From the NCBI GenBank assembly GCA_021778115.1, contig JAJYCS010000011.1, positions 1 to 44,238 on the forward strand: DNA of 44,238 nt. The letters run 5' to 3'. The notes under the pieces are model-generated. The model was not told the DNA's origin and ran no database searches. It worked only from the letters and a program-made list of their open reading frames with translations. The stretch's first letter is position 1. Each line of letters opens with the position of its first letter. The position numbers were made by a program, and so were the translations under genes. Source of the stretch: Deltaproteobacteria bacterium (lineage in GTDB: Bacteria; Desulfobacterota; Desulfuromonadia; Geobacterales; Pseudopelobacteraceae). Positions 8,722 to 18,018 of the stretch are shown piece by piece.

Positions 8722-10599
8722 ATGCATAGCTACGAGACGCGATACGATGTGATTGTGGTTGGCGCCGGTCATGCTGGATGTGAGGCTGCCCTTGCTGCTG
8801 CCCGGATGGGGTGTCTGACACTGTTACTGAATATGAGTCTGGACGGTATGGCGGTGATGTCCTGCAACCCATCCATCGGTGGTCTGGCCAAGGGGCATCT
8901 GGTGCGCGAAATCGACGCCCTGGGCGGAGAAATGGCCAAAAATATCGACGCCACCGGCATTCAGTTTCGGGTGTTGAATACCCGCAAGGGTCCGGCGGTG
9001 CGGGCGGGCCGTGCCCAGGCCGACAAGCAGCTCTACCGCCTGCGGATGAAGCGGGTGCTGGAGCAGCAGGGCAATCTGCATCTCAAACAGGGGGAGGTCA
9101 CAGCCCTATACCTTGAGCGAGATGAGCTGCACGGCGTGGACACCCGTAGCGGGATCCGCTTTCTGGGCACGACCGTGGTTCTGACCACCGGCACCTTCAT
9201 GCGTGGACTGATCCATATCGGCCTGATCAATTATGCTGGGGGGAGGGCGGGGGATCTGCCTTCATTAGGCCTTTCCGACCAACTAAAGGGGCTTGGCTTT
9301 GAGGTGGGGCGCCTCAAGACCGGCACTCCGGCCCGGCTTGACGGTAGGACCATCGATTTTAGTAGGCTTGAGACCCAGTACAGCGATGACCAGCCGCGAC
9401 CGTTTTCCTTTAGTACCGAGCGGATTACCATGCCACAGGTGCCCTGTTATATCGCCTATACCAATCCGCGCACCCATGAGATCATCCGCAGTGGGTTGGA
9501 TCGTTCGCCCCTCTATGCCGGGGTAATCGAGGGGATCGGACCCCGCTACTGCCCATCCATTGAGGATAAGGTGGTTCGCTTCCCGGATAAGGAGCGCCAT
9601 CAGACCTTTATTGAGCCGGAAGGGCTGGAAACGGTGGAATACTACCCCAGTGGCATGTCCACCTCACTGCCGATCGATATCCAGATCGCCTTCTACCGTT
9701 CCATGCACGGGCTTGAACAGGTGGAGATCATGCGTCCGGCTTACGGCATTGAGTACGATTATGTAAATCCGGTGCAGCTGCATGCAACGCTGGAGACTAA
9801 GCTGATCCCTCGCCTGTTCCATGCCGGACAGATCAACGGCACCTCTGGTTATGAAGAGGCGGCAGGTCAGGGGATATTGGCCGGGATCAACGCGGCCCTC
9901 AGGGCGCAGGGTAAGCAGCCGATCATGCTGGGCCGGCATGAGTCCTACATCGGAGTGATGGTGGATGACCTGGTCACCCTGGGGACCAAGGAACCATATC
10001 GGATGTTTACCTCTCGGGCCGAATACCGATTGCTCCTGAGGGAGGATAACGCCGACCTCCGTTTGCGGGAGCTGGGACATGCAATTGGACTGGTTTCCGA
10101 TGAGTTGTATGCCGGCTTTTGCCGCAAAAGGGAGCAGATCGCGGCGGAACTGGAGCGTGTAGCAACAACGCGTATCGGCATGGGCGAGGCTGAACAACAA
10201 TGGCTGATGGACCATGATTGCGCCGATGTGCAGAAGGGAACCACCCTTGAACAGCTGCTCAGAAGGCCCGGAATCGGCTATATCGATCTCGCAGGTCTGC
10301 CGGGCGGAACCGCAGTACTTACGCCCGAGGTCCAAGAGCAGGTTGAGATCCAGGTTAAGTATCACGGGTACCTCGAGCGCCAGGAAGAGCAGATAGAGCG
10401 GATGCGCAAGATGGAGAATTCGGTAATACCCCAAGAGATGGTATACAGTCAGCTGCAGGGGTTAACACCGGAGGTCCGGGAAAAGCTGGAACGGTTCAGG
10501 CCGGGGACCCTGGGCCAGGCCTCACGCATCCAGGGAGTCACGCCGGCTGCCTTGGCAATATTAGCGGTGGCGCTGAGGGTAAACGGAGCTCGGCAGTGA
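8722..10599 (+). CDS. mnmG: tRNA uridine-5-carboxymethylaminomethyl modification enzyme MnmG
   Basis: MnmG (GidA) is the FAD-dependent partner of MnmE in wobble-uridine modification. It shows the N-terminal dinucleotide-binding motif GAGHAGCEAALAAARMG, then the family block SCNPSIGGLAKGHLVREIDALGG, and later GYEEAAGQGILAGINAA. The length of about 625 residues is complete. The ATG at 8722 is preceded in frame by GTG at 8719, which could equally be used; neither has a strong ribosome-binding site. Its stop overlaps the GTG of rsmG (GTGA). Confidence 0.96.
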   Translation: MHSYETRYDVIVVGAGHAGCEAALAAARMGCLTLLLNMSLDGMAVMSCNPSIGGLAKGHLVREIDALGGEMAKNIDATGIQFRVLNTRKGPAVRAGRAQADKQLYRLRMKRVLEQQGNLHLKQGEVTALYLERDELHGVDTRSGIRFLGTTVVLTTGTFMRGLIHIGLINYAGGRAGDLPSLGLSDQLKGLGFEVGRLKTGTPARLDGRTIDFSRLETQYSDDQPRPFSFSTERITMPQVPCYIAYTNPRTHEIIRSGLDRSPLYAGVIEGIGPRYCPSIEDKVVRFPDKERHQTFIEPEGLETVEYYPSGMSTSLPIDIQIAFYRSMHGLEQVEIMRPAYGIEYDYVNPVQLHATLETKLIPRLFHAGQINGTSGYEEAAGQGILAGINAALRAQGKQPIMLGRHESYIGVMVDDLVTLGTKEPYRMFTSRAEYRLLLREDNADLRLRELGHAIGLVSDELYAGFCRKREQIAAELERVATTRIGMGEAEQQWLMDHDCADVQKGTTLEQLLRRPGIGYIDLAGLPGGTAVLTPEVQEQVEIQVKYHGYLERQEEQIERMRKMENSVIPQEMVYSQLQGLTPEVREKLERFRPGTLGQASRIQGVTPAALAILAVALRVNGARQ

Positions 10600-11246
10600 A
10601 CAGCAACCTGCTTCTGCAGGGGGCAGACAGCGTCGGAGTGAATCTTGACGGATCGACCATGGGCCGTTTTCAGCAGTTCATGACGGAACTCCTCCGTTGG
10701 AACCGAGCCATCAATCTGACCTCCATCACTAGCCCAGATGAGATTGTGTTGAAGCATTTTGTTGACTCCCTGAGTATTGTGCCGTTGCTCAACCCTGGCG
10801 AGCGGCTGCTCGATGTGGGATCAGGAGCCGGACTGCCGGGGCTTGTGGTGGCCCTCGTGCGGAGCGACCTGACGATCACCTCGCTGGATGCGGTCGATAA
10901 GAAGGTGCGATTTCAGCGGCACCTCTGCCGTTTATTAGACTTAACGCAGGTGGAGGTTGTTCATGGCAGGATTGAACAATTTTCGGCACAACATGAGGAG
11001 GGGTATGACGTCGTCACCTCGCGCGCCTTCCGCGATCTTGATCGGTTTGCCACGTTGACCAAGGGAGCCGTGCGTCGAGGAGGACGTTTGGTGGCGATGA
11101 TGGCGGGAACTGCGGCAGATGTCGCCACGAGGGTTGACAACGTGAGTAGGCGGGTTGGAATGGAACACCTCGAGACCAGATCCTACAATCTGCTGAATGG
11201 CCTGGGGGCGCGCAATTTAGTGGTTCTGCAGCGCAACATGCTGTAG
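10596..11246 (+). CDS. rsmG: 16S rRNA (guanine-527-N7)-methyltransferase RsmG
   Basis: RsmG (GidB) methylates G527 in the 530 loop of 16S rRNA. The 216-residue product has WNRAINLTSI near the N-terminus, the SAM-binding motif LLDVGSGAGLPGL and the later DVVTSRAF motif, all as in the family. The start is GTG at 10596 overlapping the mnmG stop, with GGAG seven bases upstream. In many bacteria parA-parB follow; here a 230-bp gap and an unrelated operon follow instead. Confidence 0.95.
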   Translation: MNSNLLLQGADSVGVNLDGSTMGRFQQFMTELLRWNRAINLTSITSPDEIVLKHFVDSLSIVPLLNPGERLLDVGSGAGLPGLVVALVRSDLTITSLDAVDKKVRFQRHLCRLLDLTQVEVVHGRIEQFSAQHEEGYDVVTSRAFRDLDRFATLTKGAVRRGGRLVAMMAGTAADVATRVDNVSRRVGMEHLETRSYNLLNGLGARNLVVLQRNML

Positions 11247-11297
11247 ACACGGGATTAAACCCGGGGCTCTACAGGGGTGGCGAAAAACCATTTTTTT
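11241..11297 (+). terminator. Possible terminator hairpin after rsmG
   Basis: CTGTAGA (11241-11247) pairs with TCTACAG (11268-11274), with an inner CGGG/CCCG stem and an ATTAAA loop. A run of seven T follows only at 11291-11297, so it is not a classical intrinsic terminator. The rest of the 11247-11476 gap holds nothing I can name. Confidence 0.35.
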
Positions 11298-11476
11298 GAT
11301 GACGTGCAGGGTGCCAGCCGTCTTTTTGATAAAAATCGTTTGTGCGGCCTATGGGGTATGGTTTAGCCGATTTTAAACTATCAGGCCGTTTCGGCGTAAC
11401 TGCTGAGGGGGAAGCGGGTTGCCATGCGGAGCAACTCTGCAGTAGAGTGTGACAAAAGGAGGCCTAAGGATACAGG

Positions 11477-11875
11477 ATGCTGCTGCGCGTCTACTACGAA
11501 GATACCGATGCCGCCGGTGTTGTCTACCATTCCAACTATCTGAACTACTGTGAGCGGGCGAGGACCGAATACCTGCGCGAACGGGGCTGTTCGGTTGCTG
11601 CCCTTGCTGCCGACGGTGCCATCTTTCCGGTAGTGCGGATGGAGATCGACTTTAAAGCGCCGGCACGGCACGATGAGCTGCTGCAGATAGTCACACGGCC
11701 GCTCAAGGTTGGAGGTTCCTCATTTGTCCTACAGCAACAGGTGCGCCGTGATGTCGATGGCCAGCTATTGGTTGAGGCCTTGGTGACGCTGGCCTGCGTG
11801 TCGCCTCAGTTAAAGCCAGGCAGGTTGCCAGCGACTGTCAGGGAGATCCTGTCTGCCGAGGTGCATAACCCATGA
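11477..11875 (+). CDS. ybgC: YbgC/FadM-type acyl-CoA thioesterase
   Basis: This is a small hotdog-fold thioesterase, likely acting on acyl-CoA or acyl-ACP. The start LLRVYYEDTDAAGVVYHSNYLNYCERARTEYLRE holds the family signature, including the catalytic aspartate (EDTDAAGVV) and YHSNYL. The 132-residue length is normal. Tol-Pal genes, the usual neighbours of ybgC, are not nearby, so the physiological role is open. An AGGAGG lies 13 bases upstream of the ATG. Its stop overlaps the ATG of mqnC (ATGA). Confidence 0.85.
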   Translation: MLLRVYYEDTDAAGVVYHSNYLNYCERARTEYLRERGCSVAALAADGAIFPVVRMEIDFKAPARHDELLQIVTRPLKVGGSSFVLQQQVRRDVDGQLLVEALVTLACVSPQLKPGRLPATVREILSAEVHNP

Positions 11876-12915
11876 CACCCCTACAACCGATCATACACCG
11901 TGAGCAGGCCCTCGAACTGCTGTTGCATGGTGACCTGCTGGCCCTGGGGCGGGAGGCCGATGCGGTCCGGCAAAGATTTCACCCGGAAAACCGGGTAACC
12001 TTTGTTGTAGACCGCAATGTCAATTACACCAATGTCTGCTTATCACGCTGCTCATTTTGCGCTTTTTACCGCGATATCGACGCAAAAGATGCCTATCTAC
12101 TTGATAATAAATCAATATTTGACAAGATAGATGAACTGGTTGAGCGGGGAGGGACACAGCTCCTGATGCAGGGGGGGCTGCACCCCGGGCTGCAGCTGTC
12201 ATACTTTGAGGAGCTGTTCAGGGAGATCAAGGGGCGCTTTCCACAGGTTCAAAACCATTCATTATCCCCTGCCGAGATCTGCCACCTGGCCGACCGGCAC
12301 GGCTTGAGCATTCTGCAGGTCCTGACCCGTTTGAAGGAGGCAGGACTTGATTCCGTTCCGGGCGGTGGCGCCGAGATCCTGGTGGATGAGGTACGGCAGG
12401 CCATCTCTCCCAAAAAGATCGGCTGGCAACGTTGGGGGGAGGTGATGTTGGCGGCGGCTTCCCTCGGGATGACCACCACCGCGACCATGATGTTCGGCAG
12501 TCGTGAAACCCCTGAACAGCTCATTGAGCATCTGTTCAGGGTCCGATCACTCCAGGAGCAGGGAGGCTCTTTCACCGCGTTCATTCCGTGGACGTATCAA
12601 CCCGGCAATACTGAACTTGGGGGGGAAACGGCCACCGGCGTCGAATACCTTAAGGTGCTGGCGCTGTCGCGGATGGTATTGGACAACATCCCCAGCATCC
12701 AGGCCAGCTGGGTGACCCAGGGGGCCAAACTGGCACAGGTCGCGTTGTTTTTTGGGGCCAACGATCTGGGGGGGACCATGCTTGAGGAAAACGTGGTGGC
12801 CGCGGCCGGCTGCAGTTTCAGGATGTCCCAGCAGGAGATGATCGACCTGATTCAGGGGGCCGGCTTCACGGCTGCGCAGCGGAGCACCGGCTATCAGATC
12901 TTGAGGGAATTTTAA
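11872..12915 (+). CDS. mqnC: Cyclic dehypoxanthinyl futalosine synthase (radical SAM)
   Basis: MqnC cyclises dehypoxanthine futalosine in the futalosine route to menaquinone. The radical-SAM cluster motif CxxxCxxC is at Cys56, Cys60 and Cys63. Family blocks follow: TQLLMQGGLHP, AGLDSVPGGGAEIL, TTTATMMFG, FTAFIPWTYQPGNTELGG and SWVTQG. The SWVTQG and PGGGAEI blocks separate it from MqnE and from CofH. The 347-residue length is normal. The other mqn genes are outside the window, so the gene is detached from its pathway cluster. Confidence 0.92.
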   Translation: MTPLQPIIHREQALELLLHGDLLALGREADAVRQRFHPENRVTFVVDRNVNYTNVCLSRCSFCAFYRDIDAKDAYLLDNKSIFDKIDELVERGGTQLLMQGGLHPGLQLSYFEELFREIKGRFPQVQNHSLSPAEICHLADRHGLSILQVLTRLKEAGLDSVPGGGAEILVDEVRQAISPKKIGWQRWGEVMLAAASLGMTTTATMMFGSRETPEQLIEHLFRVRSLQEQGGSFTAFIPWTYQPGNTELGGETATGVEYLKVLALSRMVLDNIPSIQASWVTQGAKLAQVALFFGANDLGGTMLEENVVAAAGCSFRMSQQEMIDLIQGAGFTAAQRSTGYQILREF

Positions 12916-12918
12916 GGG

Positions 12919-14058
12919 ATGGCATGTTTTACCCTGGTGGAAAATGGGCATCAGCTGGCCCGGATCTGTGCGGAACTTCGGCATGAAACGGAGTTGGCTC
13001 TTGATCTTGAGGCTGATTCCCTGCACCATTACCGCGAAAAGGTATGCCTGCTGCAGCTCTCCACCCGCACTGCCACCTGGCTGATTGATCCACTTCTGGT
13101 GACCGATCTTGAACCGTTGGGGTCATTACTGGCCAGCCCCGACCGGTTGACGGTGTTTCACGGCGGGGACTATGACATCCGATCGCTGCACCGCGACTTC
13201 GGCATTTCAGTGGCGAGGATGTATGATACCATGATCGCCGCCCAGTTTGTCGGGAGCACAGAGTTCGGCCTGGCAGCTCTGCTGCGCAGCCATTTTGGTA
13301 TTGAACTGGACAAGCGTTTTCAGAAGGCCGATTGGAGCAAGCGTCCCCTGACAGCGGAGATGGCGGATTATGCAGCCCATGACACTGCGCATCTGCTGAG
13401 GCTTACCGATCATCTGCAAGAAAAGCTGCAGGTGCTGGGACGCACCGCATGGGTTGCTGAGGAATGCGTCCTAGTGGCAGCCAACCGGATAGCGGAGAAG
13501 GGGGAGAACCCCCTGTTTCTCCGTTGCAAAGGGGCAGGCAAACTCTCCAGGCGCAGTCTTGCCATTTTGGAAGAGCTCCTCCAGCTGCGCGATGAGTATG
13601 CCCGTTCTCTGGACCGACCGCCGTTTAAGGTAATGTCGGCCGAGAGTCTGTTGTGGGTTGCTGAACGGCAGATCCGTACCGTGCGAGACCTGACCGGTGT
13701 ACCGGGCTTAACGCCAACCCTGATCAAGCGCTATGGTGAACAACTGATGTCAGCCGTGCAGCGGGGGCTGGCCTGGACGGACGAGAATCTGCCGCGGTTT
13801 CCTCGGGGGAGGGGTGAACCCAACCCCGGTATCAAGGCCCGTGTAGCGCGGCTTAAAACCTGGCGTGAAACCTATTGTAACCGTCTGGCGTTGGCCACCG
13901 GACTGGTAGCCCCTAACTGGCTGCTGGAACGGATTGCAGAGCTGCAACCGATGAACCGTGAGCAACTGGCCACGGTTGCAGGGATTCGGCGCTGGCAACT
14001 GGGGCTGTGGGGAGATGAGCTGGTGACCATCATGGCAAAGGAGGCGCAGACCCCATGA
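12919..14058 (+). CDS. rnd: Ribonuclease D
   Basis: RNase D is a 3'-5' exoribonuclease used in tRNA maturation. The DEDDy exonuclease domain is complete: LALDLEADS supplies the first acidic pair (Asp29, Glu31), VFHGGDYDIRSL the next aspartate, and YAAHDTAHLL the tyrosine and last aspartate. An HRDC domain follows (about residues 215-290, LSRRSLAILEELLQLRDEYA). The length of 379 residues agrees with E. coli Rnd. Its stop overlaps the ATG of arnC. Confidence 0.92.
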   Translation: MACFTLVENGHQLARICAELRHETELALDLEADSLHHYREKVCLLQLSTRTATWLIDPLLVTDLEPLGSLLASPDRLTVFHGGDYDIRSLHRDFGISVARMYDTMIAAQFVGSTEFGLAALLRSHFGIELDKRFQKADWSKRPLTAEMADYAAHDTAHLLRLTDHLQEKLQVLGRTAWVAEECVLVAANRIAEKGENPLFLRCKGAGKLSRRSLAILEELLQLRDEYARSLDRPPFKVMSAESLLWVAERQIRTVRDLTGVPGLTPTLIKRYGEQLMSAVQRGLAWTDENLPRFPRGRGEPNPGIKARVARLKTWRETYCNRLALATGLVAPNWLLERIAELQPMNREQLATVAGIRRWQLGLWGDELVTIMAKEAQTP

Positions 14059-14993
14059 CAACACCCTACGTCAGCATCGTGGTGCCGGTCTACAACGAGG
14101 AAAAATCACTGCAGCCCCTCATGGACCGCCTCTATCCGGTGGCACAGGGACTCAGTCGACCGTTCGAGATCATCTTCACCAACGACGGCTCCAAGGACCG
14201 GTCCCTGGAGATGCTGCGGGAGTATGTCCTGCGGTATCCGGGCGTCAAGGTGGTAGAATTTAACGGCAACTTTGGTCAGCATATGGCGATCCTGGCCGCC
14301 TTTGAACGGGCCACCGGTGAGATCGTGATCACCCTTGACGCCGATCTGCAGAATCCACCGGAAGAGATCCCCCGGATGATTGCCGAGATCGAAAAAGGGC
14401 ACGACGTGGTGGGGACTATCCGAGAAAAACGCCAGGACCCGCTCTTCCGCAGGGTCGCCTCCCGGATCGTGAACATCACCACCAACAAGATGACCGGCAT
14501 GCAGATGAGTGACTACGGCTGCATGCTGCGGGCCTATCATCGCAACATCATCAACAACATCAACCAGTGCGGCGAATCCACCACCTTCATCCCTGCCCTG
14601 GCCCAGACCTTCTCCTCCAACCCGAGCGAGATCATGGTGGGCCATGCCGAGCGGACCCTGGGAGAGAGCAAATACTCCTTCTACCGTCTGATCCGGCTCA
14701 ACTTCGACCTGATGACTGGCTTCTCGGTGGTGCCGCTGCAGCTGTTCGCCCTCTTAGGGATCATCACCTCCTTCCTGTCGGTGGGCTTCGCCCTGTTCCT
14801 GTTCATCCGGCGCTTCATGATCGGGGCCGAGGTGGAGGGGGTGTTCACCCTGTTCGCGATCATGTTCTTCTTTATCGGGATCATCATCTTCGGCATCGGC
14901 ATCGTGGGTGAGTACGTGGGCCGGATCTATCAGGAAGTGCGCAAGCGGCCTCGCTATGTGGTCCGAAAGACCTACGGGTTTGATAAGCCATGA
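14055..14993 (+). CDS. arnC: ArnC-like undecaprenyl-phosphate aminoarabinose-type glycosyltransferase
   Basis: ArnC transfers 4-deoxy-4-formamido-L-arabinose from UDP to undecaprenyl phosphate for lipid A modification. The GT2 domain begins VSIVVPVYNEEKSLQPL and carries the DADLQNPPEEI metal-binding motif and the GESTTFIPAL segment. Two membrane helices follow (about residues 230-255 and 265-290). The 312-residue length suits the ArnC/DPM1-like class. The next two genes encode the ArnA activities, which supports the ArnC reading over other polyprenyl-phosphate transferases; the exact sugar is inferred. Confidence 0.85.
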   Translation: MTTPYVSIVVPVYNEEKSLQPLMDRLYPVAQGLSRPFEIIFTNDGSKDRSLEMLREYVLRYPGVKVVEFNGNFGQHMAILAAFERATGEIVITLDADLQNPPEEIPRMIAEIEKGHDVVGTIREKRQDPLFRRVASRIVNITTNKMTGMQMSDYGCMLRAYHRNIINNINQCGESTTFIPALAQTFSSNPSEIMVGHAERTLGESKYSFYRLIRLNFDLMTGFSVVPLQLFALLGIITSFLSVGFALFLFIRRFMIGAEVEGVFTLFAIMFFFIGIIIFGIGIVGEYVGRIYQEVRKRPRYVVRKTYGFDKP

Positions 14994-15886
14994 AGATAGT
15001 CGTCTGCGCCTATCATAATGTCGGCTATCGCTGCATTGAGGAACTGCTGCGCCAGGGGGCGGCGATCAGGCTGATCTTTACCCATGAGGATTCGGCAACG
15101 GAGCAGATCTGGTTCAGTTCAGTGCGTGAACTGGCTGCGCGGCGCGGGATTCCGTATCTGACCAGTTCCATCAACGAGCCGGAGAATATTGAACGGCTGC
15201 GGCAGCTGGCGCCGGATTTCCTGCTGTCGTTTTACTACCGCAACATGATCAGGCCGGAGGTGTTGGAGCTGCCGACGCAAGGTGCACTTAACCTGCATGG
15301 ATCTTGGCTGCCCAGCTATCGTGGCCGGGTGCCGGTCAACTGGGCGGTGATCAACGGTGAGACCGAGACTGGGGCCACCCTGCATTACATGGTTGCCAAG
15401 CCGGATGCTGGTGATATCGTAGATCAGGAAAAGGTAGCGATAGCCTTTACTGATACGGCCCACGACGTCTTCGGTAAGGTGACCGAGGCGGCGGTGACGG
15501 TGATAAGGCGGGCCTGGCCCCGGCTACTTGACGGCACGGCAGCCCGTATCCCGATGGACTTGAAAGCGGGCAGCTACTTTGGGGGCCGCAGGCCGGAGGA
15601 TGGCCGGATCGACTGGAACAAGAGCGCGGTGGAGATCTACAATCTGATCCGTGGCGTGACCCACCCTTATCCAGGGGCATTTACCGAGCTAAACGGCGAG
15701 AAGATCATCATCTGGTCGGCCTGGCCGGTAGAAGGGGTTGCAGAGCCGGGACTGGTGGTGTCAACGGCGCCGCTGTTAGTTGGTACCGGGAGAGGGGTTT
15801 TGGAGGTGCGCAGACTGCAACGCGGCAACGGGCCGGAAGGGGCTGCCTCCGATTATGTGTGGAATGAATCCGATCGATTCGGATAG
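14990..15886 (+). CDS. Stand-alone ArnA-type UDP-aminosugar formyltransferase
   Basis: This protein corresponds to the N-terminal half of E. coli ArnA, which formylates UDP-4-amino-4-deoxy-L-arabinose with 10-formyl-THF. The catalytic Asn, His and Asp fall at residues 101, 103 (NLHGSWLPSYRG) and 139 (KPDAGDIV), one position off the E. coli residues 102, 104 and 140. The 298-residue length equals that domain alone, and the decarboxylase is a separate gene 16 bp downstream. The start overlaps the arnC stop (ATGA). Methionyl-tRNA formyltransferase is a distant alternative that the neighbours make unlikely. Confidence 0.85.
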   Translation: MKIVVCAYHNVGYRCIEELLRQGAAIRLIFTHEDSATEQIWFSSVRELAARRGIPYLTSSINEPENIERLRQLAPDFLLSFYYRNMIRPEVLELPTQGALNLHGSWLPSYRGRVPVNWAVINGETETGATLHYMVAKPDAGDIVDQEKVAIAFTDTAHDVFGKVTEAAVTVIRRAWPRLLDGTAARIPMDLKAGSYFGGRRPEDGRIDWNKSAVEIYNLIRGVTHPYPGAFTELNGEKIIIWSAWPVEGVAEPGLVVSTAPLLVGTGRGVLEVRRLQRGNGPEGAASDYVWNESDRFG

Positions 15887-15902
15887 CAGACAGGAGCAAC
15901 AG

Positions 15903-16943
15903 ATGAAAGTACTGATTCTTGGCGTCAACGGTTTTATCGGCAACGCACTGACCCACCGTATCCTCACCACCACCGACTGGGAGGTGTACGGCCTGGACAT
16001 GGCCTGCGACAAGCTGGAGCGCTCGCTGGGGCATGAACGTTTCCACTTCCTTGAAGGGGATATCACCATCAACAAGGAGTGGATCGAGTACCACATCAAG
16101 AAGTGCGACGTGGTGCTGCCGCTGGTGGCCATCGCCACACCGGTCACCTATGTCAAGGACCCGCTGCGGGTCTTCGAGCTTGACTTCGAGGAGAACCTCA
16201 AGATTATCCGTCTGTGCGTGAAACATAAAAAGCGGGTGATCTTTCCCTCCACCTCCGAGGTGTACGGCATGTCCCCGGACGCCGAGTTCGACGAGGAGAA
16301 CTCGCCGCTGGTGCTGGGGCCGATCGCCAAGGAGCGCTGGATTTACTCCTGCGCCAAGCAGATGCTGGACCGGGTCATCTACGCCTACGGCAACCATGCA
16401 GGGTTCAAATTCACCCTGTTCCGCCCCTTCAACTGGATCGGTCCCAAACTGGACAGTATCCATACCGCCAAGGAGGGGAGCTCACGGGTGCTGACCCAGT
16501 TCCTGTATGACATCCTGGCGGAAAAACCGATCGAGCTGGTGGATGGCGGCAATCAGCGCCGTTCCTTCACCTACATCGAAGACGGCATCGACGCCCTGAT
16601 GCGGATCATCGAAAACAAGGATGGTTGTGCTGACGGCAAGATCTTCAACATCGGCAACCCCGGAAACGACCTGTCGGTCAAGGAGCTTGCCGAGAAGCTG
16701 CGGGCCATGGTGGCCACCTTCCCGCTCTACCGGGAAAAGGCCGACAAGTGCCGGATCGTGGAGACCTCTTCGGATAGTTTCTACGGTAAGGGGTACCAGG
16801 ATATGCTGACCCGGGTGCCGTCGGTGCAGCGGGCCAAGGAATGCCTGGGCTGGGAGCCCACCACCACCATCGACGAGGCCCTGCGCAAGACCCTGGAGTT
16901 TTATCTGGTGGATGAGCGGGAGAAGCTCTCAGAGTTTCTCTAG
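15903..16943 (+). CDS. ArnA-type UDP-glucuronate oxidative decarboxylase (bifunctional ArnA C-terminal half as separate gene)
   Basis: This is an extended short-chain dehydrogenase that oxidises and decarboxylates UDP-glucuronate to the UDP-4-ketopentose. The N-terminus has the NAD motif GVNGFIG (7-13). The STSEVYG and YSCAK motifs give the catalytic Ser and Tyr-xxx-Lys, and FRPFNWIGP with RRSFTYI are typical of ArnA decarboxylases. The start is ATG 15903 with AGGAG (15892-15896) six bases upstream; an in-frame ATG at 15780 lies inside the previous gene. The 346-residue length fits the ArnA C-terminal half. Confidence 0.9.
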   Translation: MKVLILGVNGFIGNALTHRILTTTDWEVYGLDMACDKLERSLGHERFHFLEGDITINKEWIEYHIKKCDVVLPLVAIATPVTYVKDPLRVFELDFEENLKIIRLCVKHKKRVIFPSTSEVYGMSPDAEFDEENSPLVLGPIAKERWIYSCAKQMLDRVIYAYGNHAGFKFTLFRPFNWIGPKLDSIHTAKEGSSRVLTQFLYDILAEKPIELVDGGNQRRSFTYIEDGIDALMRIIENKDGCADGKIFNIGNPGNDLSVKELAEKLRAMVATFPLYREKADKCRIVETSSDSFYGKGYQDMLTRVPSVQRAKECLGWEPTTTIDEALRKTLEFYLVDEREKLSEFL

Positions 16944-16951
16944 GAGCGGCC

Positions 16952-17593
16952 ATGAGACTCGGCCTGCTTGGCGGCACCTTCAACCCGATCCATCTGGCCC
17001 ATCTGCGGATAGCCGAAGAGGCCCGCGAAGCAGGGGGGCTGGATCAGGTGCTGTTCGTCCCGGTGGCGGATCCGCCCCACAAGCCGCTGGCAGGTGAGGC
17101 GACCTTTTCCCTCCGGTGCCAGATGGTCCAACGGGCCATCGCCGGTCATCCGAACTTCGCCTTAAGCGATATCGAGGCGCGGCGCCAGGGAAAGTCCTAC
17201 ACGGTGGAGACCCTGACTCTGCTTCGCAGGGAACGTCCAGGAGATGAACTGCACTTCATCATCGGCAGTGACTCATTTCTGGAGATTGGGTCGTGGCATC
17301 GGTACGACGAACTCTTTGCCCTGGCCTCGCTGATCGTGGTGGCACGGCCTGCAAAGGAGATTGCCGACCCGCTGCTGCAGCTGCCGGAGGCGGTGCGCAG
17401 CCGTTTTGTCCAGGAGTCCCCAGGTCTTCTGCGGCATAGCAGCGGGACCGCTGTCCGTTTTATAACCGGCACCCGGCTGGAGATCTCCTCCAGCCGTCTG
17501 CGGGAGCAGGTGGCAGCCGGCCAATCGATCCGCTACCTGGTGCCGCCGGCTGTCAAAACCTTTATTACCCAGAAGGGATTGTATCGATCATGA
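16952..17593 (+). CDS. nadD: Nicotinate-nucleotide adenylyltransferase
   Basis: NadD adenylates nicotinate mononucleotide in NAD synthesis. The nucleotidyltransferase motif GGTFNPIHLAHL opens the protein and ISSSRLRE near the C-terminus matches the ISSTxxR motif. The 213-residue length is normal. The stop codon of the upstream gene (TAG) is part of the AGGAG ribosome-binding site. The stop overlaps the ATG of rsfS, and the nadD-rsfS-rlmH order is the common one. Confidence 0.95.
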   Translation: MRLGLLGGTFNPIHLAHLRIAEEAREAGGLDQVLFVPVADPPHKPLAGEATFSLRCQMVQRAIAGHPNFALSDIEARRQGKSYTVETLTLLRRERPGDELHFIIGSDSFLEIGSWHRYDELFALASLIVVARPAKEIADPLLQLPEAVRSRFVQESPGLLRHSSGTAVRFITGTRLEISSSRLREQVAAGQSIRYLVPPAVKTFITQKGLYRS

Positions 17594-18006
17594 CCGAAGC
17601 AACAGCAAGCAACCGTACGCTCACAGCTCAGGAGCGGGCCATCCGCTGCGCAGAGCTGGCCGCCGACAAAAAGGGCTACGACATCCGGGTGCTGGATATC
17701 ACCCGGATCAGCGCCATCGCCGACTTTCTGGTGATCATCACCGGCCAGTCCGACAAGCAGAACCAGGCGATCTGCGACCATATCCGCAGGGAGCTGAAGA
17801 GGTTCGGCAAGGTGCAGGAGATCGAGGGGGAAACCGACGGCAGGTGGATCGTGATGGACTATGCCGATGTGTTGGTACATATCTTCCACGAGGAGCAGCG
17901 CCGCCGTTACGACCTGGACGGCCTGTGGGAAAAGGCCGAGCTGCTGGAGCTCCCGGCCGCGCTGCAGGCCACCGACGCCGCCAACAAGGCTTCGTTCACT
18001 ATTTGA
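17590..18006 (+). CDS. rsfS: Ribosome silencing factor RsfS
   Basis: RsfS binds L14 of the 50S subunit and blocks subunit joining in poor conditions. The 138-residue product contains the family blocks ADFLVIITGQSDKQNQAI and EGETDGRWIVMDYADVLVHIF. The start ATG overlaps the nadD stop by four bases. The tail after WEKAELLEL is variable and not informative. Confidence 0.95.
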   Translation: MTEATASNRTLTAQERAIRCAELAADKKGYDIRVLDITRISAIADFLVIITGQSDKQNQAICDHIRRELKRFGKVQEIEGETDGRWIVMDYADVLVHIFHEEQRRRYDLDGLWEKAELLELPAALQATDAANKASFTI

Positions 18007-18018
18007 TCGGACGAACGT

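Noticed and set aside
9664-10434. 256-codon open frame antisense to mnmG
   Set aside because: mnmG is complete in the other strand with conserved motifs; the antisense frame follows from GC-rich codon use.
11281-11476. Possible riboswitch or leader before the ybgC-like gene
   Set aside because: I could not match it to any riboswitch consensus or find a convincing fold.
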